From: Strobilurus pachycystidiatus
Taxonomy: Eukaryota; Basidiomycota; Agaricomycetes; Agaricales; Physalacriaceae
Length of the DNA: 64,000 nt
Direction: 5' to 3'
Assembly (NCBI GenBank): GCA_019915135.1
Contig: JAHLMK010000013.1
Span: 930,001-994,000 of the forward strand
The notes beneath the pieces were generated by a model that ran no database searches, had not been told where the DNA came from, and saw only the letters and a list, made by a program, of their open reading frames with translations. Numbering within the stretch: position 1 is the stretch's first letter; each line of letters begins with the position of its first letter. The translations under genes and the position numbers were made by a program. This document shows positions 45,501-56,396 of the stretch, in pieces.

Positions 45501-45639
45501 CCGCGCTCTGAAGTTCATGGAGGATAGCTTTGCAAAGAGTGAGGGTCATGCGCCGGGCTCAGCGCGAGCTATGCATGACTGGTTGGGGAAGAGAAAGGAC
45601 AGTGTTTCTAACTCGAAGCGGTTGTGCATGGGGCTCTGA
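42507..45639 (+). CDS. Crypton-type tyrosine recombinase with GCR1_C-like C-terminus
   Basis: Putative site-specific DNA recombinase of a Crypton mobile element. Exons 42507-43100, 43153-43399, 43457-43689, 43742-44012, 44063-44326, 44377-44838 and 44882-45639 sum to exactly 943 codons (942 residues). The core has the tyrosine-recombinase tetrad: Arg in LALRGDSL (R329), H470 and R473 in NVTHAGRR, and the nucleophile Tyr in SIYDGSLPRDAM (Y506). The block with HNFGAFRHRDVELCPLGGL before it is typical of Ndc10/Crypton central domains. After a Pro/Ser/Thr linker, residues about 805-885 (HTFTWDSQRREWLPLY, IRPSG, ICAQWKTRWRRNSQAL) match the GCR1_C DNA-binding domain found on fungal Cryptons. The frame is intact, so it is either recently active or domesticated. 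Confidence 0.88.
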
Positions 45640-45983
45640 GGCACTACGATACCTCAAATATTGCTATTCACATTAGCTCTAATGTATGTACACGAGAATC
45701 TGAATAATGCTACATAATTTCATGAGTGATAAACTTACAGTTGGCAGTATAACATAACCTGTTACGCACCCTCGATGCGAGTACGGTCGCGTGAGCGACG
45801 CATACGATGCATCGAGCAGTGTTCCGCACTTTTGAGCTGTATTAAGATGCCGCACGCCGCTGCCATCTGTCCGGTACAAATTGGTATGTGGCGCATGCTT
45901 GATGCTTACGAAGGCTCTCACCCCACTAGATGTATCACTCAAATTTCTGCCGTACAAATACATTCAATACGAGAATTTCTGCA
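45640..45983. other. Convergent gap between recombinase and orphan gene
   Basis: Between two convergent stops; no gene. One boundary of a Crypton insertion may lie here, but no repeat is obvious. Confidence 0.4.
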
Positions 45984-47595
45984 TCAGCCGTGTACAAGAT
46001 ACCACTGCTCCAGAGCCGCCAGCAAGTGCTTCTTACCGCTGCCCTTCGTCGTGTCACGGGTGAATGTAGTAGAAAACTTCTGCCAAAGTTCGGCGCCCCG
46101 TAGCTCTGATCGCAGCGTGCTCATCGAAATGTTGAGCACTGAGGCAACAACTTCTTTTGTGATGAGCCTTCCGGCCTATGTACAGGTCAGGGGAGAGTAA
46201 GTGTCAAAAATCAACATGCTTACCAGGCGAAACTTGCGGTCAGTGTATCTGGACACAACGTCGGCCACGAGCTTCCAGTCCTGGGCAATACTTTCGTCAG
46301 AGAGTGTTGCGGAGATGCCTTTGTGGGATTGGAAACAAGTAAAGTCATCGCCAATCGAGCTGTCTCTGATATCTTGACGCAAATGAACGATATGTTCCGA
46401 TTGGAGAGGGCTGTCATCAACAGAGGGGTACACCGTGTCAAGCGTTGGCAGAGCCTGAGACGGATTGATGGTTGTGAGCGGCGCGGGTGGAAGAATCTAT
46501 GGTTCGATTCAGTTGGCGTGAAGACGAAATCAAGAAATCAGTAGCGCTCACCGGTTTGATATAGAACGTGAGGACTTCACGAGAGTTGATGTCAATTAAG
46601 AAGGGCGGCGCGCCCAGACTAGCGAGTCCAGGATAAACTCGCTGAGTGGAGTCCTCACTCGGGAAGAGATGCTGGATGGGCCCGGCGGTGATCAGATGTT
46701 CCCAAAGGCTGCCGTTATTCCAGCGTCCGACGTAGACTGAAACAAGATCTATGATGAGTTAGGAGAGACCGTAATCGCAAGACAGTGAGAGATTCAGATC
46801 TACCGTGTACACTGTGCCCAAACGTTGCACCAACCAACTGTTCCGCAAGCGCTTCAAGCACAGCTTGGGCATCGAAGTCGAACATGCGAATGTTGTCGCG
46901 ATTGACCTTGACGTTGTTGAAGAGGATCTGAAGTTCGAGATCCTCAAAGATCGTCGTTCCAGTAGTCATGTCATGGATGTGGATGTTGAGACAGTGAGTG
47001 TGGGATACTGCGCTGGGCCCAGCAGCCGCAACGACATAAGGTGGCGCGTTGGCCATGCGAAAAGGTACGGCAGCAAGGTTAGACTGTTCGCTATAGTCAG
47101 AACCCATGCAACGAATGTCGGAGATAGTACTCACCGCGGTCGCGCTTGATGGGATGGCCTCGATGGCTGAGTCAAGATACTGAGGCTGAGAGGCGGGCGG
47201 AAGTGGTTTGGTTGTCCAGAATCCTCCCGCTTCATCGAGGAGCGCCTGTTTCAGTTCATCCATCTTGGCCGTGTTATAAGTCAGCCGAATTGGATTCCCG
47301 TTGCCACTGAGGCGACGGTGCGGCCACTGGTCTGGCTGTTTCATCACCGTGTCGATGAGCTCCTGCTTGGATAGTCCGCTAGACAGGCGACATGTCATGA
47401 ATGAAGACGCGATGATGAACAGGAAACTCACCCAAGGTCAGCAGGACAGTATCGACGGCGCAAATCAGAAGCAGGCTGCAGAGCGAATGAAGTATCGACC
47501 GAGACTTGGTTGTCCTGTGGAAGGGTGCTTCGCCCGCGGGATGTAGACTTTCCCTTTCCGCCGCGGCGAGTACGACCAACACGACGGGCAGGCAT
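45984..47595 (-). CDS. Orphan protein convergent with the recombinase, basic N-terminus
   Basis: I do not recognise it. Six exons (47432-47595, 47135-47378, 46804-47083, 46552-46736, 46224-46496, 45984-46175) sum to exactly 446 codons with stop, and every junction matches in phase, so it is a real intact gene. The start MPARRVGRTRRGGKGKS is strongly basic and may be a nuclear signal or DNA contact. Next comes GLSKQELIDTVMKQPDQWPHRR ... AKMDELKQALLDE, a pair of helices reminiscent of a SAP-type module. The middle has an Asn-rich VYVGRWNNGSLWEHL block, and the end LRSELRGAELWQKFSTTF ... LLAALEQWY a helical block. It lies 344 bp from the recombinase in convergent orientation. It may be a partner of the mobile element or a host gene. 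Confidence 0.7.
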
Positions 47596-49797
47596 GCGAT
47601 ATACGGGAGAGATGTCTTGATGCTGAAGTCAAGGAAGGGGGATTTCAGTGCATGAACTCCGATATCGCGTTGGACACCCACAGCCTGAAATAGTGCACGC
47701 TCGGTGCCCTTCCATGGCCAGTGAATCAAGTCAGGTGTCGAGATGTGGCGGCGGATTGTGCAGAATGCGCTTCACAGAGGACGAGAGACAAGTCGGACGC
47801 GTTATCTGGTGGGCCACGCGTAGTCGTCGGATAAATTGTAACTTCGCTCGTACTTGCTCAGCTGTCGAACAATGTCAGCAGATAATGTGCACTGCACATC
47901 CCGTGAATATGGAGTGTCCGAAGTCCTCACTGATGCTGTGAGGGTCAGGCCCGGGAGCCGGGGCCTCATGGGACAGAGGCGAGCTGGCTCTTCGTGGTTT
48001 GTAGAGACCCTGCAGATCAGTAAACAAGAAAAGCAAGGTTATACCAAGGAAAAGCAGTCAGTAACACACCTTTGAGGTGGCAATGAGCACCCTGATGACG
48101 CCTCACACAGACTGCACGCCATAAGAAAAAAAAAAGATTTTATTACGAAGGAAAGAAAATAAATGAGTCGTTCGAGCCAGAGACGAACCGGGTAGATGAG
48201 ATGAGCGTCACGCGCAATGGGCGCACTCGACGCAATCGCTGTTGATGTCGAGGGTGGAATGAATGGGAGAAGGGAGAGATTGGGGAGATAACGACCATCA
48301 ATCGGAACGCGTAACCAGCCGGGTGACGGATCGCCGCGAGCCAGCCAATTTTGGTGGAGTCACCGGAGTGCACGTGATCGAAACCGTCACCGCTGGTAAC
48401 GATTGCACTCAACACACATTGTATTAAGTAGTGTATTATGTATACAAGTCAGTAAGTACAAGTACAATAGTAGATATATATAGTGTAGTATATGGATTAG
48501 GTTGTGCATGTGTGAAGGGAGTGCAGCAAATGGGTGGGGAGGGCGGCGAAGACTTCACGAGGGCAGCAAAGGGGTGACGAACACGGCAAATGGGTGACGA
48601 CCATGCGAGGGATGAGTGGCGAGTGCGATGGAGAGTTGCAGGTGTGCCAAAGAGGTGGTGATTACGGAGACTGTGTCGCGAGCATGGTACCAACGTCCAT
48701 GAGGGAGCGAAAAGATGGTCGTTGAGGATAGGCTGAATGTAGTAGGTAGCAATGCGACCGATGGCCGCTGGGCACTGGACCGGATGCAGACCAAAACGGG
48801 CGACGTTAGGCGCAGTAACTTGATATGCGGACGCCAACGCGCTACACGCAAACCAAAGTGGGCGACACATGCCGCAGGTCAACGCGACTGATGAACAATG
48901 GATGCTGGACGCTCATCAACGCCGCCGACTAAGCCTGGGCAGGCTGAGTCACTGGGTGGCCACCACAGCATAGGCTGAATATCTGGTCCAGGATGCGCGA
49001 GGTGGCACATACAACGGAGGATGGGGCGCGGAGTGAGCAGAATGCATATGTCAAAACTGTGTCGGAACATGCTGGCACTAGACGTGCAAGATACATAGGG
49101 TTAGGTCAGGGTTAGGTACGCCAGTGCGGAAATGGCACCTTGAATGGCCGCCCGCCTCCAGGCGGCGCGACCATCTCATCTCAGCCTGCCGCGCACTGCC
49201 CGAGCTCCATCGCCATTTACGCTCGCCGGCGTCGTCCTGGAGGTCGTCTGCGTTGTCCGTGTCGTCCTGCGGGTTCCCGTCGTCGGCATTGTCCATGCGC
49301 AGGATGCGCTCATCTTATTCTAGCGCACCACGCGCGCTGCCTAAGCTGCCATTGCCGTCCGTGTTCGCTGGTGTTGTACTGAAGGCCGTGGGAGCCATTG
49401 TGCGGGTCTCCGTGTCGTCGTCCATGCGCAGGACGCGCTGCTGGAACGCAGCTCAGGGAAGAGCTGTCATGGTGGTATGAGGCAGATGGGCAACTGATGG
49501 CAGCGATCATTTCCTCGGATGATCGCGCCGCTTACTCCGATCATCGAGCTCGCAGCCGCACTAGATGTTGGAATGTCGTGTGTATCTTGAAGCCAGATGT
49601 TCTTCATCGCCAAGATCATGTCAGTCTGGATCCTGCGGGCCCAGCGTAGCTGTTTGCGCTGGGCAGTCTGGTGAAAGAGACTGCGACGTGACCGGGGTCA
49701 CACGTACACTCACCGAACTGCCTATTTAGGCTCAGGTTCCTGGTTCCTGCACCCTTCCGAAGGGAGACGACCAGTACAACCGGACAAAAGTAAACTT
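47596..49797. other. 2.2 kb GC-rich and partly repetitive region without a gene
   Basis: Contains a poly-A run at 48124-48136, AAATGGGTG-type short repeats at 48525-48600, and two CATGCGCAGGA-containing stretches near 49297 and 49425. Frames on both strands overlap each other. No recognisable gene; could be remnants of an element. Confidence 0.45.
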
Positions 49798-50340
49798 TTG
49801 CCCCGGAACTACGAACCGCAATACTCCTTCGACCGCTTCCTTGAGAACGCCTTCGGGCGCTCCCAGCAGCAAATTGAGAGCGTCAACGCAGCTCCTACTG
49901 TCATGCTTCCAAGGTTTGTACTCTACTCGCTCCAGTCTCATGGCAACTTACTGACTGTTCATTCCAGAATGGACCTTCATGAGGATGTCGACAAGAACAC
50001 CGTCACCGCATCGTTCGAGCTCCCCGGACTGAAGAAAGAGGATATCAGCATTGGTATCCACGACGGACGACTCACCATATCCGGTGAGACCAAGGTCTCC
50101 GAGGAGCATGAAGAGAATGGATACGCCGTACGAGAGCGCCGCTTTGGCAAGTTCTCCAGGGCGTTGCGCTTGCCTCAGGGTGTGAAAGTAAGTGGACCTG
50201 GGACCTTACTGGCAGCATCCGCTGACTGTTGAGCATTGTAGGAAGACGAAGTGAAGGCATCGCTGGAAAATGGTGTCTTGACCGTCACTTTCCCCAAGTC
50301 TGCTCCAGAAACGGCACCAAAGAAGATTACAATTTCTTGA
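49798..50340 (+). CDS. Small heat-shock protein, Hsp20/alpha-crystallin family
   Basis: ATP-independent chaperone that holds unfolding proteins. Exons up to 49913, then 49968-50187 and 50242-50340. The protein reads NYEPQYSFDRFLENAFGRS, then MDLHEDVDKNTVTASFELPGL with KKEDISIGIHDGRLTISGE, YAVRERRFGKFSRALRLP, VKEDEVKASLENGVLTVTFPK and ends APKKITIS. These are the hallmarks of the alpha-crystallin domain, with the AxLENGVLTVTFPK motif. In related proteins an ATG comes directly before the NYEP/SFD segment, but here only TTG (49798) or upstream non-ATG codons are in frame, and I find no upstream in-frame ATG back through 49730. Either a small 5-prime exon was missed, or the start codon has been lost. 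A TTCCGAA element lies upstream near 49755. Confidence 0.8.
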
Positions 50341-50639
50341 TTGCCCTTCTGAATTGCCCTTCCAAAGACACTGTATTTGCTAGCATCCCACTGTCAAAAT
50401 TCGCCTCGTTTGAATCAACCTTCGCATTAGTTTGGTTGTTTGCTCAAATGTCACAACTCATTCACCTCACTACTGGATTCTTGCACCCTGATGATGAACC
50501 TCATGCTCGGCCCTCCTACGAAGGTCGCAAACAACGAAAGCTTTGTAAAGTCCTTGCAATATCATTCAATGTGTCCGGAATGGATATACGTATATGTACC
50601 GTCCGCGAGTCCTGTACTGATTGACAGCTGCCCTTCCAT

Positions 50640-52233
50640 TCACTGACGGGACGGCCGGTTATCTGGCCCAGGCGTTCCAAAGTTGGGAGCGCGCACCCCA
50701 TCCCCGTAGAGATTGTCCAAGCTGTAAATATGGGTCAGTAACGGCCTTAGTATATACCTCGATGAACAGAGAAGTGAGATTGACATCGATGCCGAAAGTA
50801 CTCACAACAATCGTGCAGACCCTGCCGCGGACAAGGACATCCCCGCGTCGTCATGCCCAATGCCCGGTACATAGTCCACCGTGTCACCGCTATCGGGAGG
50901 GAACCATTGCATGAAGCGGTTGAATCTCTCCCCGCGGTTCGCTCTGCATGAATAGTATCAACGATCCGCATCTATCGCCGAAAGACTCAAAGAGCTTGTC
51001 ATACCCAGTCGTGACTGGCCGACAGTCTCCGTCCGAAGAGTCCCCGAAGTCGTTTAGGCCGCGTGCAAATGCGAGGCTCTTTGTCGCGTACCTGACCTGC
51101 ACTTCCCGCCCGGTGGTGATGTTAGTGGAAAGGACAAAATCGCGCTCGTAGTCGATGTTGTAATTTGCGAGGCCCTGGTTCCAGTCATCGTACTGGGGAC
51201 AGTCGACCGGCGCAATGGGGCGAGAGGAATTGAGCCTGTGATGGGGAAAATGAGCTGATGAGTAAGTAGAGGCAAGTGGTACCGTACCATAGGAACGAGC
51301 TCGGGTTCCCGATCCATAAGCTTAAGGGCACTATATACGTGACAATCAGCATCTCAATTATTGACCTTCTTCTATTTTAATTGCGTACCTCGCCAATCCG
51401 TGTCCTTACCCACCGCTGCGTACCGATGGACGAATTGTGCGCCCTGGCTATGCCCGGCGATCACGACCTGCTTCATGACCGGGAAGAGCGTCTCGTCGTT
51501 GTAGTATTCGACAATCTGATCCAGGACATCGAACGATGAAACGTTCTGACCAACGGGAAGATTGTTGTTGTTCCCTGCTGACCAGGCGCGGATTGTAAAG
51601 CCGAGGTCAACTGCGAGGGACGGGTTAAGCGATATTTTGGGATGAACGGAGGAATCAAGAGATGATCGTACCCTCCCACGCAAGCCCATTCGTTCCGTTC
51701 AACCCGGTAGGGTCGATGCTGAAATACGGCGCCATGAGCGCTACGCTTGTCTCGTTTACATCGGGGTTGATCGTTTGTGCTTGCTGCATAGCTATTCCCT
51801 GTCAGATTGATATGGACAAGCAAGTGGAACATGCAACGAACCGGCATAGATCCGCTGAAAGTAACCATGGGGGTTCTCATCCGATCCATGGATGTAAATA
51901 ACAGCTCTCACCACCTGCAAGTGATGATCAAGTGTCAGCTTCAAGTAGATGGGTATCTCGTCGCTTACACGACCAAGGAGCAGAAAAACGAGATAGCAAG
52001 CGACGGGCAAGACTCACCCCCTTCTCATCCAGTCTCGTCCCATTGACAGACGAATAGTAGTTTCCCAGAGTCACATTCCCGCCATTGTTATCGCGTATGT
52101 TGAAGAACTCTTTGTGCGCACCGGTCACATCCGGCAGGATAATGGGAAAAGTCTGGCCTGCGTATTGCTGTCCCAATACGCCACCGCCAAAGAGGAGGCA
52201 GACAAGCAGTGGGAGCGTAAGAAAGAAAGCCAT
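50640..52233 (-). CDS. Secreted alpha/beta-hydrolase
   Basis: Predicted extracellular hydrolase, probably an esterase. The start MAFFLTLPLLVCLLFGGGVLGQ is a signal peptide with a short, good ATG context; an upstream in-frame ATG would precede it without benefit. The nucleophile elbow is AGHSQGAQFVHRYAAV. A histidine suited for the triad is in YVPGIGHDDAGMSLSAAG near the C-terminus, and the oxyanion side may be YIHGSDENPHG. All splice junctions fit: for example the 61-nt intron GTATGACAAG...CATGCAG rejoins TTG to ANRGERFNRFMQWFPPD. The end is NLYGDGVRAPNFGTPGPDNR with a stop at 50640-50642. At least eight introns. Homologues occur widely in basidiomycetes; the substrate is unknown. Confidence 0.8.
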
Positions 52234-54219
52234 GGATGCCCTCGTGCCGGGCTCAGTATAGCCGTGCAACATCATGGGAGAACATGGGAGAGCCTGTTCA
52301 ATACGGCATCAGGCTTATTATTAGGCACGATAGATTGGTATCATCGCGCCCATCGTCTATGGGGTGTTAGCAGGAAGCGCAGGGATTGATCCTAAGTAAG
52401 AATCAAGACTGTAGAGTTTCAAATACAGGACTAAGGAGGCACATTCAAATTGCAGTGCGAAGAAAGCGCGGAGGTTAGTGTAGCAATGCGCCCAGCGCTG
52501 GAGAGAATCCTCCGATATCTTGCTCTCGAGGGAACTACTGCTGTGATTTTCTTGCCAAGCGCCAGAAGGTCTGTGTGCAGAGTTCGAGGGTCGTGGTCGA
52601 ACGTTAAGCTGTAGTGTCTTACCTAAGCGGCTAGGAGCGCTCGCTTCAATGTAACGTGACGGAAAGTCCTGGACGCGCCTGACTAGAGGCTAGCGCGTCT
52701 CATGCCAGTTTAATATGTCAAGCACGCGCTGATCTTCCTTCTCATTTAAGTTATTGTGTCCAGAGGGGCTCAACGCGAACAGCAGCCTACAAGCCTGATA
52801 TAGCATTGGTCTGCACGTTTTGCCACGTGCGCGTACCTGAAAATGAACCGCTTGCGGCTTGCGGCTTGCCTTTGCTCCATCATCATCAGAAAGGACGACC
52901 TATCCGTGCTGCCACCGAATTGCTGAGGGGGACGGCTGCATGGTATCGGAAGTCGTCTAGCCATTCGAGTCATTGTGACGACGATATCCAGCGAGGCCAG
53001 AACCCACCCGGGTCATGCTGTTAAGAGAGAGTATCATCATTGCTGACTCTGCGAGTTGTGGTCGGTGGAACGCTTTTCTATTAATTATTTGCTCGGTCTG
53101 ATCACGTCATTCACAGTGTTAGCGTGGGCGATGCCTGAGATCCGAGTCGCTCACTGGCAGGGGCACAGGACGACTTTGTATTTCTCACAACTAGACCCCC
53201 CAACAGTCCGAAAATGAAAGGCGCACGGAGATACACGAAGCGTTCAAATGTCTGCTCAAGAGGGCTACCTTTGCGTGGTCTCCTCGTCGTGGACACTTGG
53301 TCAGATGAAAACAGCTCTTTCCTACCCGCCTCAATATATATCTCCGTTGGGGTACTCGCCCATCGCACCCACCCGACGCTTTGGCTATCTGACAGATAAC
53401 AGCCACACACTTTCAGAGTAACTCCTCCCCGTATCTCACTGAATGTTTGAATGGACATTCAATGCCACACCTTGATATCAGTGGACTTTCTTGGCGTTGG
53501 GTCTTTGTCGGGATATTTTGTCCTACCGTATACTCAGCATTTGGTGTGTGTCCGTACAGTAGTGCTCTTGCAGTGATGACTGACTGTGAAACACCTCTAG
53601 CAACGACGTCTAGTCCTCCATCAACCAAGCTTGGCAAGCAGAACGCACGACTCGGTGGCTAAAATGAACGATCGACTGCGGTCGTCATATTTCAGTCGGA
53701 TCTCAGGCCGCGAGGAGACAACAGTTTTGCTCTGGGTCTATACAGACGTGGGGTGGAGACCCTCCACGGTATTATGAGTACTGACCGTGTTATGCCCAGG
53801 GTAGCTCATATGCGAGAGTAGGGTCTGTGCTAGCTAGCCGGTGAGTACTCTGAAGACTCGTTCGAATACAAACCCTCCTTACTCTGATTCTCTGAAATAA
53901 CCAGGCAACACTGACGACCACGGTCCATTTCCTCGTGAAAATCGTTCCGTTCCTCGAGTCACAACCTCACTCGCCAATGTCTGCCTCCATCCCTACTTGC
54001 GCTGGACCGATGTGCGTCTTGAGAGCAGCGTATGGATGGAAATGAACATCATGATGATGAGTGAGAGACTTGGCTAGCTGGAGACCTCACCAACGGTACG
54101 TATAGACCCCCCGAGGCGCGAAGCATCGCATCAATTGATTCATCACCATAGGCTGTTACCGATATAAGTTGTTGAGGGTCTGTGACGGGACTTGCGTCCA
54201 GGTCTTCTTTTTTCCTGCC
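52234..54219. other. About 2 kb without a supported gene
   Basis: Short frames on both strands at 52770-53660 have no family resemblance or splicing support. A triple TTGCGGC repeat is seen at about 52850-52868. The right end should contain the promoter of the permease gene. Confidence 0.45.
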
Positions 54220-56157
54220 ATGTCTGATAAGGCGTACGATCCCGAGAAGAGTCCCAACTTTGACATCGAGGTCGCCACCCCTCACGATGACCGCGTTGTG
54301 GATGGCTCGACAGAAGACCCTCACATGCATCGTACGCTTAAGGGGAGGCATGTATCGATGATTGCAATTGTAGGTTCCGTCGTGCTTCTTTTACGTTCCT
54401 TATACAGACTGAATTGGATCACAGGCTGGGACTATCGGGACGGGTCTGTTCTTAGGATCTGGTAAGGCGCTCGCGAATGGTGGGCCTGTTGGTGCCGTTC
54501 TGGGGTATCTCATCGTCGGTATCCTTGTCGGTCTTATGATGTACTCACTGGGAGAGGTTCGTGTTCGATCGCTTTCCGTTCTATTGCTTCCTGACGTCGA
54601 TGTTACGCTTCTGTAGATGATGGTGTATGACCCCAGTGCTGGAGGATTTATCGAGTTCTCTTCCCGCTATGTCGACCCTGCTCTCGGCTTCGCCATGGGC
54701 TGGCAATTCTGGTTCCAAGCTGCCATGACCGCCCCCGTTGAGATCGTCGCTGCTTCCATTGTTATTCAATATTGGGATGATTCATCCAACCACTTGGCTA
54801 TCTACGTTACTGTGATGCTGGTAGGCATCATTCTTATCAACCTAGCAGGTGTCAAGTGCGTTCATTCCTACGGTATGCCTCTCACTGTGCTAATCATTCT
54901 TGCGGTAGGTACTTCGGTGAAATCGAATTCTGGTTCGCCTCCCTGAAAATCCTCACTGTCATTGGTCTCTGTATTGTGGGCCTCGTCGTGGATCTCGGCG
55001 GTGCGCCTGACAGGGACCGCCGTGGATTCCGTTACTGGAGAGACAGCCCCTTCAATAGCACCTACCTCGACATCGTTCCTGCCTCGAAAGCGCGTTTCCT
55101 TGGCTGTGCGCAATAATTCTCATTTGCACGATTGGGCGTTTACTGACGTTCTTCTGACATATGTAGTCTGGGCTGTCCTTACGCAGGCTGCCTTCTCCTA
55201 CGGTGGAATGGAGGGTCTCGCCTCCATTTGTCTTGAGGCGGCAAACCCTCGGAAAACTATGCGCACAGCCATCCGAGCCATCTTCTACCGTATCGTCCTA
55301 CTCTGTAAGTTTTGCCTGTCCTCTTCGTCGAGAAGTCGGTCATTGAATCACCTGTGTAGACATTGTCTCTCTCTGGCTCGTGGGTATGTGCATATCCCCT
55401 AAGGACCCGAACCTCCTCCGCGCCAATGACGAGGCTAGCGGAACTGCCGCCGAATCGCCCTTCGTCATTGTAATCACCACCTCCGGTATCAAGGTCCTCG
55501 ACCACATCGTCAACGCTGTTGTTCTCACATCCGCTTTCTCCTCTGGAAATGAGTTCTTGTACTCGGCATCCCGCGCCCTGTTCATGCTCGCACAGGAAGG
55601 CCAGGCGCCCAGGTTCTTCGCCAAGGTCCTACCTAACGGTGTACCGATATATGCCCTCGCCTTCACATCGCTGTTCGGGGCATTGGGGTACCTGAATTGT
55701 GGCTCGGGTGGGGCGGAGAAGGCGTTCAACTGGCTTGCCAATATCACTACGCTTGGGTCGATGCTTACATGGTGTGGCATCGCCCTCACCCACATCCGCT
55801 TCTACCGTGGCATGCGCGCGCAAGGCCTATCGCGCGATATCCTGCCTTTCAAGTCGTGGGTGCAGCCATGGGGCGCGTGGTGTGTGCTCATCTCGTTCAT
55901 TGTCATCATCTTCTTTTCTGGATGGACGACACTTAAGCCATGGTCAGCGTCTGATTTCTTCTCGACATATATCAATATTCCGTTCATGGCCCTTCTGTAC
56001 TTTGGATGGAAGATGGTGAAAAAGACGAGCATCGTTCGTCTCAAGGACATGGATCTGTAAGTTTTCCTTTTTCTTTTTGGTTGATGTGGTACTGATACTC
56101 TTCGTCAGGACATCCCACTACGTCGACGGCTCCGTCGTTCGCAGCAAGCTTTATTAG
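54220..56157 (+). CDS. Amino-acid permease (YAT/APC family)
   Basis: Plasma-membrane amino-acid/H+ symporter. After removal of about seven introns the protein starts MSDKAYDPEKSPNFDIE, then RTLKGRHVSMIAI joined to AGTIGTGLFLGSGKAL (helix 1 signature of the family). It has twelve hydrophobic helices, including EMMVYDPSAGGFIEFSSRYV, SYGGMEGLASICLEAANPRKTM, and SAFSSGNEFLYSASRALFMLAQEGQAPRFF. The latter is the family hallmark after helix 8. The C-terminus ends VDGSVVRSKLY with a stop at 56155-56157. The substrate range (general or proline/basic type) cannot be read from sequence. Confidence 0.92.
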
Positions 56158-56396
56158 TAGGTATAGTATTGGCACGACGATGTTAGCAGATCTTGCAAAA
56201 ACTAGTTCTACATAACTACTAAGAGGAGAACAAAATCTGCACATGATGCATGAGAGCTGTGACTGCAAAGACTGTTTGGAACATCAGGCAAACTGCCCGT
56301 CGGACATTGGCTCCCTTGTCCGCCCAAGCCACATCTCCCCCATGTAATGGTTACTTTCGTACTTGTGGGGATCTCGACGCTTATTGCCAACAAAGT
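56158..56396. other. Convergent gap
   Basis: Between the permease and F-box stops; no gene is visible. Confidence 0.4.

Noticed and set aside
48124..48136. Poly-A run that might mark a retroposed sequence
   Set aside because: No open frame, no target-site repeat and no source gene was recognisable next to it.
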